A stretch of DNA of 61,215 bases from Neisseria dentiae (GCF_024580525.1 NZ_JANIKQ010000019.1:1-61215); one strand, 5' to 3'. Shown: positions 47,113 to 57,526, counted from the stretch's first letter. Notes: generated from the letters alone by a model not told the origin. Program-made: numbers and translations.

Positions 47113-48453
47113 CTAACCGGCCGGATTGCGCATATCCTGTTCCGGCGGCGGCGCATCCGCCTGTGCTTCGCGCGCCAGCTCTTCGGCATAGGCTTGCGCT
47201 TCGGCCTCGTCGAACGGCTTGAGCACACCGCTGTCGTTGCGCGGGTCGAGATCGGCAATCACGGGGCCGGCGGCGGCGGGCATGTTCACATGCATACTGC
47301 GCTTGTCTTCCGGCACCGTCTGCTGCTGTTTGGCAAACGCGGCCAGCAACGCGGCAAACACAACGAAATAGGCATAAAAACCATAGCGTTCGGCCTGGTC
47401 CATCACCAAACCCAGCAATATCGGCGCCAGCATCGAACCCATGCCGTAGCTGAACAGCAGGCTGCGGCTCACTTCAACCGTGCTCATTTCGTTGGGCAGC
47501 TGGTCGTTGGCGCGCGCCACGCTCAAAGCATAAAGCGTAAACAGGCCGATGCCGAACATGAACGCCACCGCATACTGCACCCACGCGGCGGTGATGCCCG
47601 CCCACATCAGCCCGATGCCCGCCGCCGCACCTGCGGCCGACACCAGCGAACAGGCCAAAATGGCGGCGCGGCGGCCGTAGCGGTCGGAAAGTTTCGCCAC
47701 CGGCAGCTGTGCGGCGAAACCCATCACCATCGCCGTCATCAGGTAAAACGAAATCTGCCGCACGTCAAAACCCTGCTTGAGCAGAAACACCGATGCCATC
47801 GTGAAAAAACCGTTCATCAGCAAACCCGCCGTAAAGCTGCCCACCAGCGCCAACGGAGCGATGGCAAACAGGCGCGGCAGGCTGATGCGCTGGCGCGGCG
47901 GCAGCTCGGGCGCGTGCAGCCGCGTGAGTGCCACCGGCAGCATGGCCGCCATCACCATCATCGCCGAAACCGTGAAGATTTCATTGCTGGAAAGTTTGAA
48001 ACTCAACAGCGCGATACCGGCGGTGAACGAGATGTAATACACCACGTTGTACAACGCCAGCACTTTCGCCCGCGCTGCCGCAGTGCTGCGTTCGGCAAAC
48101 CAGCTTTCCACAATCATCAGCAGGCTGTAATAGCAGAAACCCAGCACCACCCGCAACACGCCCCACACCCACAGATTGTCGGTCATCAAGTGCCCCAGTG
48201 CCGCAATGGCGAACACCGCGCCGAACACGCTGAAACTGCGGATATGCCCCACGCCCGACACCACACGGTGCGCGGCCACCGCGCTTAACGCTGCACCCAC
48301 GAAGAAAGCGGCGTTTAACACACCGATGGCGGTGTTGTTCACACCCATTTGCGAAAGCTCCACGCCCGCCGAGTTGAGAAACAGGCCGAAACCGGCAAAC
48401 AGAAAGAATACCGAGAAAAAGAGCGCATTGAATTTGTCGGGCTGGGTGGTCAT
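47113..48453 (-). CDS. MFS transporter, YcaD-like
   Basis: 446 aa, 12 TM helices, with the MFS motif variant KLSDRYGRRAAIL in loop 2-3 of the second half and MIVESWFAERS-like sequence in the first half, which suits the YcaD/UhpC-like small-molecule group (MFS_1). The C-terminal tail from about 395 is long and acidic (FDEAEAQAYAEELARE). Substrate unknown. Confidence 0.82.
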   Translation of the reverse strand: MTTQPDKFNALFFSVFFLFAGFGLFLNSAGVELSQMGVNNTAIGVLNAAFFVGAALSAVAAHRVVSGVGHIRSFSVFGAVFAIAALGHLMTDNLWVWGVLRVVLGFCYYSLLMIVESWFAERSTAAARAKVLALYNVVYYISFTAGIALLSFKLSSNEIFTVSAMMVMAAMLPVALTRLHAPELPPRQRISLPRLFAIAPLALVGSFTAGLLMNGFFTMASVFLLKQGFDVRQISFYLMTAMVMGFAAQLPVAKLSDRYGRRAAILACSLVSAAGAAAGIGLMWAGITAAWVQYAVAFMFGIGLFTLYALSVARANDQLPNEMSTVEVSRSLLFSYGMGSMLAPILLGLVMDQAERYGFYAYFVVFAALLAAFAKQQQTVPEDKRSMHVNMPAAAGPVIADLDPRNDSGVLKPFDEAEAQAYAEELAREAQADAPPPEQDMRNPAG

Positions 48454-48737
48454 TCTGAAGGCTTTCGCATGGGGTTGGAAGGCGGATTATACGGCGGGCG
48501 TGGTATATCCGGTTCAAAAAGCGGGCAGGGCAGAATACGGTTTTCAGACGGCCTCTCGGGCTTGTTCACACATTCCCGCATTTAACGTCATATTTTTACA
48601 CAATTTCTCAAAGCAGCAGCTTTATTTTATTAACCTGTTATTTATTAACCTGCCCTTAACCGTATGCCGAAAAACTCTCGCACTGGCCCGCCGTCAAATT
48701 ATGGCTTATGAACAGATAAACCGAACCGAAAGGATGA

Positions 48738-49082
48738 ATGATGAAAAAAACCGCTTTAACTTTCGCCGCACTGGCCGCTGCCGCCGCTTCTTTTGCCTCT
48801 GCCGAAAATATGCCGCAAACCGGCGGCGAACAGGGCGCGTTCCCCGGCTTGCAGGAAGTACAATACCAAGGCGTGAAATTGTCTGCCAAAAAAGACGACC
48901 GCACGAAATTTGTTTATGTGGCCGATAGCGTAACCCCCGCACCGGCCGCTCCCGCTGCGCCGGCACCCGCCCCCGTTGATCCGATGGCCGCACCGGCCGG
49001 CGAACCCGCTCCGGCCGCCGCACCGGCCGAAGGCACTCCGGTAGCACCGCTGCCGCAAGACCCCGCTGCCGCTCAGCCGTAA
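48738..49082 (+). CDS. Small exported protein, EVQYQGVKL family member 2
   Basis: 114 aa: signal peptide (cleavage near FASA-EN, residue 21), a short linker, the block EVQYQGVKL, AKKDDR and KFVYVAD shared with the protein at 37231, then a Pro/Ala-rich tail of about 50 residues (PAPAAPAAPAPAPVDP) that could span the cell wall or bind partners. Unknown family. RBS GAAAGGATGA. Confidence 0.78.
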   Translation: MMKKTALTFAALAAAAASFASAENMPQTGGEQGAFPGLQEVQYQGVKLSAKKDDRTKFVYVADSVTPAPAAPAAPAPAPVDPMAAPAGEPAPAAAPAEGTPVAPLPQDPAAAQP

Positions 49083-49099
49083 TACGCGCCGCATTAAAC

Positions 49100-49136
49100 C
49101 AAGGCCGTCTGAAAACTTTTCAGACGGCCTTGTTTT
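49100..49136 (+). terminator. DUS terminator after small exported protein gene
   Basis: 16-nt perfect arms with 1-nt loop, followed by TTTTT. Confidence 0.85.
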
Positions 49137-49173
49137 TCGGCAAGCGTTACAGGGCGCCACATACCGGCACGCC

Positions 49174-49647
49174 CTAACGCTCGCCCCATTCCGAATACGG
49201 ATGCTTGCTCAAATAAGCATTGGTAAATCTGCCGTTGCACGTGATTTCCTCACCCAGCCATTCCGGCTCGGCAAACGCCGCATCTTCGCTCGGCAGTTCC
49301 AACTCCGCCACAATTAACGGCGCGTTGTCGCCGAAATATTCATCGATTTCAAACACAAAACCCTGATAATCAATTTTATAACGCCGCTTTTCGAGCTTAA
49401 ACGGACACATGGTCTGCATCATCGTTTCGGCGTGCGACAGCGGGATTTCATATTCAAACTCGCTGCGGGCAACATCCGAAATATAACCTTTGAGCGTGAG
49501 CCACGCACGGTTGCCGATGATACGCACGCGTATGGTGTGCTCTTTTTCCACGCTCAAATAACCCTGCCGCATGGTTTCCGGCTCGCCCGCCAGCGTGCGC
49601 CAACTGTCGTTTTTTAAAAGGAAACGGCGTTCGATTTCGATAGTCAT
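49174..49647 (-). CDS. CYTH domain (triphosphate tunnel) protein
   Basis: 157 aa, a single CYTH domain with the starting ExExR motif EIERRF (E4, E6) and the charged strands RVRIIGNRAWLTLKG, FEYEIPL, KRRYKIDY and FEIDEYFG that line a triphosphate tunnel. Such proteins hydrolyse inorganic triphosphate or, rarely, make cAMP. Most CYTH proteins of this size are phosphatases. Tightly followed by hemJ (26 bp). Confidence 0.85.
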   Translation of the reverse strand: MTIEIERRFLLKNDSWRTLAGEPETMRQGYLSVEKEHTIRVRIIGNRAWLTLKGYISDVARSEFEYEIPLSHAETMMQTMCPFKLEKRRYKIDYQGFVFEIDEYFGDNAPLIVAELELPSEDAAFAEPEWLGEEITCNGRFTNAYLSKHPYSEWGER

Positions 49648-49673
49648 GTTTTTCAGACGGCCTCAACGGGATA

Positions 49674-50096
49674 TTAAAACGGTTTGAACACCACCAAATA
49701 CAGCGCGGCAACCATAATCACCACGGGGATTTCGTTAAACACGCGGAACCATTTGTGCGAATAGCGGTTGCGGTTGTCTTGAAAATCCAAAAGCAGGCGG
49801 TAGCAATAGAAATGGTAGCCCAACAGCACCACGCCCAACGTTACTTTGGTGTGCACCCAACCCATGCCCCACCAGCCGGTAACAAACGGAATCACAAAGC
49901 CCGTCAGCACCGCACCGATGCCCAGCGGCGTCATAAATTTAAACAACCGCTCGGCCATGCCCAACAGGCGCAAGTATTCGCCGCGGTTGCCCGCCTCGAC
50001 TTGGGCGAGGTTCACATAAATGCGCGGCAGGTAAAACAGCCCGGCAAACCACGAAATAATGAAAAACACATGCAGCAGTTTGAACCACAAATACAT
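49674..50096 (-). CDS. hemJ: Protoporphyrinogen oxidase HemJ
   Basis: Oxidises protoporphyrinogen IX in the haem pathway; used instead of HemG/HemY. 140 aa with four TM helices, the conserved KLLHVFFIISWFAGLFYLPR block (H9), and R, K residues of GYHFYCYRLL. A DUS abuts the start codon (GCCGTCTGAA followed by ATG), which also marks the start at 50096 and not 50126. Confidence 0.9.
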   Translation of the reverse strand: MYLWFKLLHVFFIISWFAGLFYLPRIYVNLAQVEAGNRGEYLRLLGMAERLFKFMTPLGIGAVLTGFVIPFVTGWWGMGWVHTKVTLGVVLLGYHFYCYRLLLDFQDNRNRYSHKWFRVFNEIPVVIMVAALYLVVFKPF

Positions 50097-50224
50097 TTCA
50101 GACGGCCTTTGGAAAATAACCGACATATTGTAGCCCTAAAAACCGGCCAAATAGTTAAGATTTGTTTAAAAAGCCATTATTTTTGCTAAAATGGCACCGC
50201 ATTTTACGGAAAGGAAAACCCCAA

Positions 50225-50518
50225 ATGATCAAACAATTCGAAATCCACGGCGGCGTGAAAAAAGAGCTGCAAGCCTATCTCGACGGCCAAAACACCGATT
50301 TGAAAACCGCGATGGACAATGAAACGCTCAACCGCAACGTAGCCGCGATTATCCACAACGGCCTGCCCGCCATGGTGCGCAAAATCTACTCGCTCGAAAA
50401 AATGCAAACGTTTTTTTGGGAAAAGAAAGACTTAATGGTCGAATTCGTTGCCGCCCGCCTGGCCGCCGCCGATAAGAAGCCCAAAGGCAGCAAAAATACC
50501 GGCCAGAAAAAACGCTGA
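50225..50518 (+). CDS. Conserved hypothetical protein (97 aa)
   Basis: Starts at 50225 behind GGAAAGGAAAA. Mainly helical, with AAIIHNGLPAMVRKIYSLEKMQTFFWEKKDLMVEF in the middle (two pieces) and a Lys-rich basic tail. No domain or membrane segment recognised. Stands alone between hemJ and the efe operon. Confidence 0.7.
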   Translation: MIKQFEIHGGVKKELQAYLDGQNTDLKTAMDNETLNRNVAAIIHNGLPAMVRKIYSLEKMQTFFWEKKDLMVEFVAARLAAADKKPKGSKNTGQKKR

Positions 50519-50619
50519 TTAACCCCCCCGTTTTAGCTTCGCAGAAACGTTCCCTTTCGGAAACTGCGTTTTAACGCCGGTTTCAATCCGAATCCGAACA
50601 ACACAAATCCGCCAATCTA

Positions 50620-50667
50620 AGATTAAAGGCCGTCTGAAATAGTTTCAGACGGCCTTTAATCTTTTTA
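50620..50667 (+). terminator. Long DUS terminator before efeU
   Basis: 20-nt perfect arms (agattaaaggccgtctgaaa and complement), then TTTTT. Confidence 0.85.
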
Positions 50668-50762
50668 ATTATTCAATAAATTTTAGAAAATAAAAACTAT
50701 TTGCATTAATATTAAAACAGGAATATAACTCAACCATCTACCGGCAAAAATATGTTAAGCCT

Positions 50763-51578
50763 ATGTTTATCGCTTTTCTGATTATGTTGCGCGAAGGCAT
50801 CGAAGCCGCGCTGATTGTGGGCATTGTGGCGGGTTTCCTGCACCAGTCGGGCAACGGCCGCCTGATGCCGAAAGTGTGGCTCGGCGTGGTTGCGGCCGCC
50901 CTGATGTGCTTGGGCCTGGGGTTGGCCATCCACACCGCCACCGGCGAGATTCCGCAAAAGCAGCAGGAATTGGTGGTGGGCGTTATCGGCTTGGTGGCGG
51001 TGGCCATGCTTACCTATATGGTGCTGTGGATGAAAAAAGCCGCCCGTTCGATGAAGCGGCAACTTGAAGATTCGGTTCAAACGGCCCTAAACAAAGGCGG
51101 CAGCGGCTGGGCGCTGGTGGGCATGGCGTTTTTGGCGGTGGCGCGCGAAGGTTTGGAGAGCGTGTTTTTTCTGCTCGCCGTGTTCCAGCAAAGCCCCTCG
51201 TGGCGTATGCCCGCCGGCGCGGTGGCGGGTTTGCTGGCGGCCGTCGCCGTCGGCGCGCTGGTTTACCGCGGCGGTATGCGCCTGAACCTGTCCAAGTTTT
51301 TCCGCATTACCGGCGCGTTTCTGATTGTAGTGGCCGCAGGGCTTCTGGCCGGTTCGCTGCGCGCGCTGCACGAAGCGGGCGTGTGGAACCATCTGCAAAC
51401 CATTGTGTTCGACATTTCCCATATCCTGCATGAAGACAGCCCGCTGGGCGTGCTGCTCGGCGGCTTTTTCGGCTACACCGACCACCCTACGCAGGGCGAA
51501 GTGCTGGTATGGCTGCTCTATCTGGTTCCCGTGATGTATTGGTTTCTGCGCGACGGCAAACCGGCGGTTTCCCAATAG
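50763..51578 (+). CDS. efeU: Iron permease EfeU/FTR1 family
   Basis: Inner-membrane iron(II/III) permease of the EfeUOB system. 271 aa, seven TM helices, with both iron motifs REGxE: R10-E-G-I-E14 in [10 protein letters not shown] and R128-E-G-L-E132 in [11 protein letters not shown]. It heads the operon efeU-efeO-efeB. No strong Fur box was found upstream in the AT-rich gap; a weak AT-rich region lies near 50695. Confidence 0.93.
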   Translation: MFIAFLIMLREGIEAALIVGIVAGFLHQSGNGRLMPKVWLGVVAAALMCLGLGLAIHTATGEIPQKQQELVVGVIGLVAVAMLTYMVLWMKKAARSMKRQLEDSVQTALNKGGSGWALVGMAFLAVAREGLESVFFLLAVFQQSPSWRMPAGAVAGLLAAVAVGALVYRGGMRLNLSKFFRITGAFLIVVAAGLLAGSLRALHEAGVWNHLQTIVFDISHILHEDSPLGVLLGGFFGYTDHPTQGEVLVWLLYLVPVMYWFLRDGKPAVSQ

Positions 51579-51619
51579 CGAATCAAAATAATTTCTTTCA
51601 ACAGAAAAGAGGTATCGAT

Positions 51620-52789
51620 ATGAAACAAAAAAACATTCTTGCTTTATCCGTGCTGCTGGCGTTCGCTTTGGCAGGCTGCCAGCCGCCCGAAGCCGAGCAA
51701 ACCGCCGCTGCGTCCGGCTCATCGGCCGCGCCTGCCGTCAATGCCGACGGCTCGGTCAACGTGGCCGTGAACGATACCGCTTGCGAACCGATGGAATTGA
51801 GCGTGCCCAGCGGCAAAGTGGTGTTCAACATCAAAAACAACAGCGGCCGCAAGCTCGAATGGGAAATTCTGAAAGGCGTGATGGTGGTGGACGAACGTGA
51901 AAACATCGCCCCCGGCCTCGGCGATAAAATGACCGTTACCCTCCTGCCCGGCGAATACGCCATGACCTGCGGCCTCTTGAACAACCCGCGCGGCAAGCTC
52001 ACCGTAACCGACAGCGGCTTCAAGCAGGCGGGCGGCGAAGCCGATTTGACCAAACTCGCCCAACCGCTGGCCGACTATAAAACCTATGTTCAGGCCGAAG
52101 CCAAAGAGTTGGTTGCCAAAACCACCGCTTTCGTTGCCGCCGTGAAAGCGGGCGAGGTGGAAAAAGCCAAATCCCTGTTTGCCGACACCCGCACCCACTA
52201 CGAGCGCATCGAACCGATTGCCGAATTGTTCAACGAACTCGATCCCGCCATCGATGCGCGTGAAGACGACTACAAACAAGGCCCGAAAGACCCCGAATTC
52301 ACCGGCTTCCACCGCATCGAACACGCCTTGTGGGTTGAAAAATCCACCGACGGCGTGAAAGAAACAGCCGGCAAACTCGAAGCCGACGTGAAAAAACTGC
52401 AAACCGAAATCGATGCGCTTACCTTCCCGCCGAGCAAGGTTGTGGGCGGTGCCGCCGTGCTGATGGAAGAAGTGGCCGCCACCAAAATCAGCGGCGAAGA
52501 AGACCGTTACAGCCACACCGATTTGAGTGACTTTAAAGCCAACGTCGAAGGCTCGCAGAAAATCGTCGAGCTGTTCCGCCCGATGATTGCCGAGAAAAAT
52601 CAGGCGCTGCTTGATAAAACCGACGCCAACTTCAAGCAGATTAATGAAATTCTGGCGAAATACAAAACCGCAAACGGCTTTGAAACCTACGACAAACTCA
52701 GCGAAGCCGACCGCAAAACCCTGCAAGCCCCGATTAACGCCTTGGCCGAAGATTTGGCGCAACTGCGCGGCACTTTGGGTTTGAACTGA
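51620..52789 (+). CDS. efeO: Iron uptake system component EfeO
   Basis: 389-aa periplasmic protein; lipobox L-A-G-C at 17-20 suggests a lipoprotein. N-terminal cupredoxin-like domain (about 40-125), then the imelysin/M75 domain (about 150-389) with [12 protein letters not shown] (the GxHxxE metal motif). It takes up Fe for EfeU. Start 51620 has AAAAGAGG upstream; a longer frame overlapping efeU is rejected. Confidence 0.93.
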   Translation: MKQKNILALSVLLAFALAGCQPPEAEQTAAASGSSAAPAVNADGSVNVAVNDTACEPMELSVPSGKVVFNIKNNSGRKLEWEILKGVMVVDERENIAPGLGDKMTVTLLPGEYAMTCGLLNNPRGKLTVTDSGFKQAGGEADLTKLAQPLADYKTYVQAEAKELVAKTTAFVAAVKAGEVEKAKSLFADTRTHYERIEPIAELFNELDPAIDAREDDYKQGPKDPEFTGFHRIEHALWVEKSTDGVKETAGKLEADVKKLQTEIDALTFPPSKVVGGAAVLMEEVAATKISGEEDRYSHTDLSDFKANVEGSQKIVELFRPMIAEKNQALLDKTDANFKQINEILAKYKTANGFETYDKLSEADRKTLQAPINALAEDLAQLRGTLGLN

Positions 52790-52877
52790 TTTTTGTTTGA
52801 TCCAACCTTTTCAGACGGCCTTGAAACAGCTTGAGGCCGTCTGAAACCAACCGCCGCCAAATAAACAAGGAAAAACC

Positions 52878-54152
52878 ATGCCGAACAACCAACCGCCCGC
52901 CCAACCCGGAAAACGCACCCTGTTGAAAACCGCAGCCACCGCAGGCGCAGCCGGCATTGCCGCCGCCGCAGGCGGATTCGTGTGGGGCGAAAAACAGGGC
53001 AAAACCAAACAGGAAACCGCGCAACAGCAGCATTCCCAACAAAGCTATCCCTGTTACGGCACGCATCAGGCGGGCATTACCACACCGCACCAGCAGTTCG
53101 GCATCATGGCCGCATTTGATGCGGCGGTAAAAAGCGCCAAAGAGCTGGAATACCTGTTCCGCGTTCTCACTTCGCGCATCGAATTTCTCACCCAAGGCGG
53201 CGAATTGAACAACGGCGATGCCAAACTGCCGCCCGCCGGCAGCGGCATACTCGGCAAAACCGTCCGCCCCGACGGCCTCACCATCACCCTAGGCGTGGGC
53301 GCAAGCCTGTTCGACCAACGCTTCGGCCTGGCCGGCAAAAAGCCCAAACATTTGCAGGAACTGAAAAAATTCCCCAACGACCGCCTCCAGCCCGAATGGT
53401 GCGACGGCGACATCAGCATCCAAATTTGCGCCTTTACCCCCGAAACCTGCCAAAACGCCCTGCGCGACATCATCAAAAACACCGCCCAACTGCTCACCAC
53501 CCGCTGGAGCATCGAAGGCTTTCTGCCCAAAACCGAGCCGGGCACCGCTGCCCGCAACCTGTTCGGCTTTCGCGACGGCAGCGCCAATCCGAACGTGCAA
53601 GACCCGAAAACTGCCGATGAGGTGTTGTGGACGGGCGTCGCTGCCAACAGCCTCGACGAACCCGCCTGGGCGAAAAACGGCAGCTATCAGGCCGTGCGCC
53701 TGATCCGCCATTTCGTTGAGTTTTGGGACAGAACCCCGCTGCAAGAGCAGGAAGCCATTTTCGGGCGCGAAAAATACAGCGGCGCCCCGTTGGGCATGAA
53801 AAAAGAGCACGACACCCCCGATTACGCGCGCGACCCGGAAGGCAAAACCATCCCCAAAGACAGCCATATGCGCCTGGCCAACCCGCGCAACCCCGAATTT
53901 CTCAAAAAACACCGGCTTTTCAGACGGCCTTTCAACTACTCGCGCGGCCTGGCCAAAAACGGCCAACTGGATGTGGGGCTGGTGTTTATCTGCTATCAGG
54001 CCAACCTTGCCGACGGCTTTATCTTCGTGCAGAAGCTGCTTGATTTCGAGCCGCTCGAAGAATACATCAGCCCGTTCGGCGGCGGCTATTTCTTCGTTTT
54101 GCCCGGAGTTGAAAAAGGCGGGTTTTTCGGGCAGGGGCTGCTATCGGGCTGA
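52878..54152 (+). CDS. efeB: DyP-type deferrochelatase/peroxidase EfeB
   Basis: 424-aa haem peroxidase of the EfeUOB system that oxidises Fe(II) and may strip iron from haem. GFRDGSANP (GxxDG, about 230-234 onward), haem His in RLIRHFVEFW, and the C-terminal GGGYFFVLPG. The Tat signal is atypical: the N-terminus has KRTLLKTAAT (11-20) where RRxFLK is expected, so export by Tat relies on a KR pair. A DUS pair lies between efeO and efeB. Confidence 0.92.
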   Translation: MPNNQPPAQPGKRTLLKTAATAGAAGIAAAAGGFVWGEKQGKTKQETAQQQHSQQSYPCYGTHQAGITTPHQQFGIMAAFDAAVKSAKELEYLFRVLTSRIEFLTQGGELNNGDAKLPPAGSGILGKTVRPDGLTITLGVGASLFDQRFGLAGKKPKHLQELKKFPNDRLQPEWCDGDISIQICAFTPETCQNALRDIIKNTAQLLTTRWSIEGFLPKTEPGTAARNLFGFRDGSANPNVQDPKTADEVLWTGVAANSLDEPAWAKNGSYQAVRLIRHFVEFWDRTPLQEQEAIFGREKYSGAPLGMKKEHDTPDYARDPEGKTIPKDSHMRLANPRNPEFLKKHRLFRRPFNYSRGLAKNGQLDVGLVFICYQANLADGFIFVQKLLDFEPLEEYISPFGGGYFFVLPGVEKGGFFGQGLLSG

Positions 54153-54205
54153 TGCCGTCTGAAAAACAAACGCTTCAGTGAATCCGCTTAAGAAAAAGTA
54201 CACGC

Positions 54206-54292
54206 GTCATACTCAGGCTTGATCCGAGTATCTCCGTTTCCTAAAAATTTCTGAAACCCAAAAAGATACTCGGGTCAAGCCCGAGTATGACG
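54206..54292. repeat. REP-like palindrome, copy 7 (split pair)
   Basis: Left part CGTCATACTCAGG + TTGATCCGAGTAT, right part GATACTCGGGTCAAG + CCCGAGTATGACG; the reversed tail (AAAAAGTACAC) precedes the left part. Confidence 0.65.
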
Positions 54293-54314
54293 ATACTGTT
54301 ACCAAACAAGTGGT

Positions 54315-54791
54315 TTAACGATAACCGCATTTCGCCCGTGCCTTGGCTAATGCCTGATCGAGCTTTGCCGCCGTAACCTCGCCCAAAACCGTTTGCTTAT
54401 AAGCGCATTTCGGCGCTTCCACCACCGTAAAGGGCAGGCCGCCCACGGTGTTGCCCAAACTTTTCATAAAGCCGCGGCTGTCGTTGCCGGTGTAGCGCCA
54501 AACAGGGTAGGCCACCGGCGTTTGTTTGAGGAATTTGGCAATGTTTTCGCGGCTGTCCAGCGCGATGCCCACCATATCCACGCTGCCTTTTTTCTGTTTT
54601 TGATACCATGCCGACATGGCCGGCATTTCTTTGCGGCAGGGCGCGCACCAAGTTGCCCACAGGTTGATGATGCGCACGGGCGCTTTGAGCGACGCGGTGT
54701 GCTGCGGCGCACTGCCGTCCCAGCTTTGCAGTTCGGCAGCGGCGGCGGTGCCGCACACGGCGGCCAGTAACAGGGCAGATAAAATCTTCAT
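54315..54791 (-). CDS. TlpA/ResA-like periplasmic thioredoxin
   Basis: 158 aa: signal peptide (cleavage near AAAA-E20), then a thioredoxin fold with W-C49-A-P-C52 (NLWATWCAPC), a cis-Pro loop (GGLPFTVV), and a third cysteine pair near the end (APKC, ARAKC). The start is placed at the second ATG (54791), 5 bases after GGAAA. Likely reduces a disulfide in the periplasm, partner unknown. Confidence 0.85.
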   Translation of the reverse strand: MKILSALLLAAVCGTAAAAELQSWDGSAPQHTASLKAPVRIINLWATWCAPCRKEMPAMSAWYQKQKKGSVDMVGIALDSRENIAKFLKQTPVAYPVWRYTGNDSRGFMKSLGNTVGGLPFTVVEAPKCAYKQTVLGEVTAAKLDQALAKARAKCGYR

Positions 54792-54953
54792 CATATTTTC
54801 CGTTTTCAAAACCATTTCGGCAGCATTGTAACCTTTCAGACGGCCTATTTGCTTTTTCCTGCCAACTTTATGATTTCGCTCAAAATGCGGCTGGAACAAC
54901 GCGTAAAGATTGGTTTACAATCAGAAAAACCGTTCAAATGTTAAGGAACCGCC

Positions 54954-55310
54954 ATGCCGAAAACCGTTACACTCTACCATAACAACCGTTGCAGCAAATC
55001 TCGCGCCGCCCTTTCGCTGCTGAACGTGCGCGGCATAGACGCCGAAGTGGTGAACTATCTCGACACCCCGCTTTCGTTTGAAGAGCTGCAAAGCATTTTC
55101 GCCAAGCTCGGCGCCGATTCGCCCCGCAGCATGATGCGCGTGAAAGATACGCTCTACCGCGAACTGGGGCTGGACAACCCCGCTCTGGGCAACGACGATC
55201 TGCTCAAAGCCATCGCCGAACACCCCGCGCTTTTAGAGCGGCCGATAGTGGTGGCGGGTGGCAAAGCGGCGGTAGGCAGGCCGCTGGAAAACATCGAAGC
55301 ATTACTGTAA
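54954..55310 (+). CDS. ArsC family glutaredoxin-type reductase
   Basis: 118 aa. Active-site motif HNNRCSKSR with C13, followed by LERPIVV with the second-site Arg. It belongs to the glutaredoxin-coupled ArsC/YffB-like family; arsenate reduction is not assured, since no ars genes lie nearby. RBS TTAAGGA. Confidence 0.85.
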   Translation: MPKTVTLYHNNRCSKSRAALSLLNVRGIDAEVVNYLDTPLSFEELQSIFAKLGADSPRSMMRVKDTLYRELGLDNPALGNDDLLKAIAEHPALLERPIVVAGGKAAVGRPLENIEALL

Positions 55311-55407
55311 AAACCACCCTTTCAGACGGCCTGCCGTTTGAAACGCAAAGGCCGTCTGAAAAACCCGCCGGCTTTCGCCAACCTGAAAAAACCAACCTGC
55401 AAACCCT

Positions 55408-56067
55408 ATGCACACACCCGCCCTACGCAGCCGCAACGGCCTACGCTACCACTTTCTGCACGGCTTGGTTTTAAGCCTGCTGCTGGTGGCATTTGCATTC
55501 GCCTGCTGCGTGTGGTCGGTTTACCACACCGGCAACCAAACCCTGCCCACCTATGTGCACGCCGACGCCGCCGTGGTGTTGGGTGCGGCCGCGTGGGACA
55601 AACGCCCTTCGCCCGTGTTTCAAGAGCGCATCAACCACGGCATCGCCCTCTACCAGAGCGGGCGCGTGGAAAAACTGGTGTTCACCGGCGGCACCCCCAA
55701 AAAAGGCTTTATGACCGAAGCCGAAGTCGGCCGCCGCTACGCCATCAAACAAGGCGTGCCCGCGCGCGACATTCTGTTTGAAAACAAATCGCGCAACACC
55801 TATGAAAACCTGTATAACGTGCGCCCGCTGCTGCGCACCAACGGCATCGGCACCATCATTATCGTCAGCGACCCCTACCACACCGCCCGCGCCGCCGCCA
55901 TTGCCAAAGATTTGGATTTAAACGCCTACACCTCAGGCACGCCCACCACCCGTTACAGCGAATCGCGCAAAAAAACCAAGTTTTTATTGCAGGAAAGCTA
56001 TGCGCTGTTTCTCTATTATTTCGAGCATTGGGGCAACAGCGTGCTGGCGTTTTTCGGCTTGAGATAA
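55408..56067 (+). CDS. YdcF/SanA-type DUF218 membrane protein
   Basis: 219 aa: one N-terminal TM (about 18-38) and a DUF218 domain with AAVVLGAA, KLVFTGG, ENKSRNTYENLYN and IIVSDPYHTARA. E. coli relatives (ElyC, SanA, YdcF) affect envelope integrity. Catalytic role unknown. It begins shortly after a DUS pair (55321-55360). Confidence 0.85.
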   Translation: MHTPALRSRNGLRYHFLHGLVLSLLLVAFAFACCVWSVYHTGNQTLPTYVHADAAVVLGAAAWDKRPSPVFQERINHGIALYQSGRVEKLVFTGGTPKKGFMTEAEVGRRYAIKQGVPARDILFENKSRNTYENLYNVRPLLRTNGIGTIIIVSDPYHTARAAAIAKDLDLNAYTSGTPTTRYSESRKKTKFLLQESYALFLYYFEHWGNSVLAFFGLR

Positions 56068-56226
56068 CCGCAGCGCACGGCCCGCAGCCTTTTCAGACGG
56101 CCTTTTTCATGTAACCCCCTGTAATCATGACGTAAATCAAGCCCGCAACCGCAGCGGCTTTACCCCAAACCGCTCTTCGCGCATAATAAACCCCGATTTT
56201 TCCCATTCTCCGCAAAGGAAACCGAC

Positions 56227-57402
56227 ATGGCATTTTTGAAACTCACCGAACAAAACGTGCAGGGCAAAACCGTATTGATCCGCGCCGACATGAACGTGCC
56301 GTTTAAAGACGGCAAAATCAGCGACGACACCCGCATCCGCGCCTCGCTCGCCTCGATTCAATATTGCCTGGACAACGGCGCGGCGGTGATTGTGATGTCG
56401 CACTTGGGCCGCCCCACCGAAGGCGAATTCCACCCCGAAGACGACGTCGCCCCCGTAGCCGCCCACTTGGGCAGCCTGTTGGGCAAAGAAGTGAAAGTGC
56501 TCAACGACTGGCGCGACAACAAGCCCGCGCTCAAAGCCGGCGAAATCTCCATGCTGCAAAACGTGCGCATCAACAAAGGCGAGAAGAAAAACGATTTGGA
56601 GCTGGGCAAAGCCTATGCCGCCCTGTGCGACGTGTTTGTAAACGATGCCTTCGGCACCGCCCACCGCGCCCAGGCTTCCACCGAAGCCGTTGCCCAAGCC
56701 GCCCCCGTGGCCTGCGCCGGCGTGCTGATGGCGGGCGAACTCGATGCCTTGGGCAAAGCCCTCAAAGCCCCCGCCCGCCCGCTGGCCGCGATTGTGGCAG
56801 GCAGCAAAGTTTCCACCAAGCTCACCATTCTCGAAAGCCTGGCCAACAAGGTTGACCAATTAATCGTGGGCGGCGGCATCGCCAACACCTTCCTGTTGGC
56901 CGCCGGCAAGCCCATCGGCAAATCGCTGGCCGAACACGATTTGGTGGAAGAATCCAAAAAAATCATGGAAAAAATGGCCGCCAAAGGCGGCAGCGTGCCC
57001 CTGCCCACCGACGTGGTGGTGGCCAAAGCCTTCGCCGCCGACGCAGAAGCCACCGTTAAAGCCATCGACGACGTGGCCGAAGACGACATGATTCTCGACA
57101 TCGGCCCCCAATCCGCCGCCGCGCTGGCCGCCGCCCTGAAACAGGCCGGCACCATCGTGTGGAACGGCCCCGTGGGCGTGTTTGAGTTCGACCAGTTTGC
57201 CGGCGGCACCGAAGTGCTGGCCAAAGCCATCGCCGAAAGCCCCGCCTTCTCGATTGCCGGCGGCGGCGACACGCTGGCGGCGATTGCCAAATTCGGCGTA
57301 ACCGACCAAATCAGCTACATTTCCACCGGCGGCGGCGCTTTCTTGGAATTCTTGGAAGGTAAAGAACTGCCCGCCGTGGCCGTGCTCGAAAAACGCGCTT
57401 AA
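56227..57402 (+). CDS. pgk: Phosphoglycerate kinase
   Basis: ATP-forming step of glycolysis. 391 aa with [17 protein letters not shown], the hinge and nucleotide site [19 protein letters not shown] block, NGPVGVFE and the closing [13 protein letters not shown] and [24 protein letters not shown]. High codon bias (GAA/AAA, GCC) suits a highly expressed gene. Confidence 0.97.
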   Translation: MAFLKLTEQNVQGKTVLIRADMNVPFKDGKISDDTRIRASLASIQYCLDNGAAVIVMSHLGRPTEGEFHPEDDVAPVAAHLGSLLGKEVKVLNDWRDNKPALKAGEISMLQNVRINKGEKKNDLELGKAYAALCDVFVNDAFGTAHRAQASTEAVAQAAPVACAGVLMAGELDALGKALKAPARPLAAIVAGSKVSTKLTILESLANKVDQLIVGGGIANTFLLAAGKPIGKSLAEHDLVEESKKIMEKMAAKGGSVPLPTDVVVAKAFAADAEATVKAIDDVAEDDMILDIGPQSAAALAAALKQAGTIVWNGPVGVFEFDQFAGGTEVLAKAIAESPAFSIAGGGDTLAAIAKFGVTDQISYISTGGGAFLEFLEGKELPAVAVLEKRA

Positions 57403-57418
57403 ACGGCGTTTAAACGCA

Positions 57419-57452
57419 AACAGGCCGTCTGAAAGGTTTCAGACGGCCTGTT
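57419..57452 (+). terminator. pgk terminator (DUS pair)
   Basis: 16-nt perfect arms (aacaggccgtctgaaa), 2-nt loop. Confidence 0.85.
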
Positions 57453-57496
57453 ATCTTTATAAAAAAACCAACTCAAATCCGAAAACGTTTGTGTCT

Positions 57497-57526
57497 CGTT
57501 ATTATCGGGTTAAGCCGGATATGACG
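57497..57526. repeat. REP-like palindrome, copy 8 (decayed)
   Basis: CGTTATTATCGGG and CCGGATATGACG arms around TTAAG; family assignment by similarity. Confidence 0.5.
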
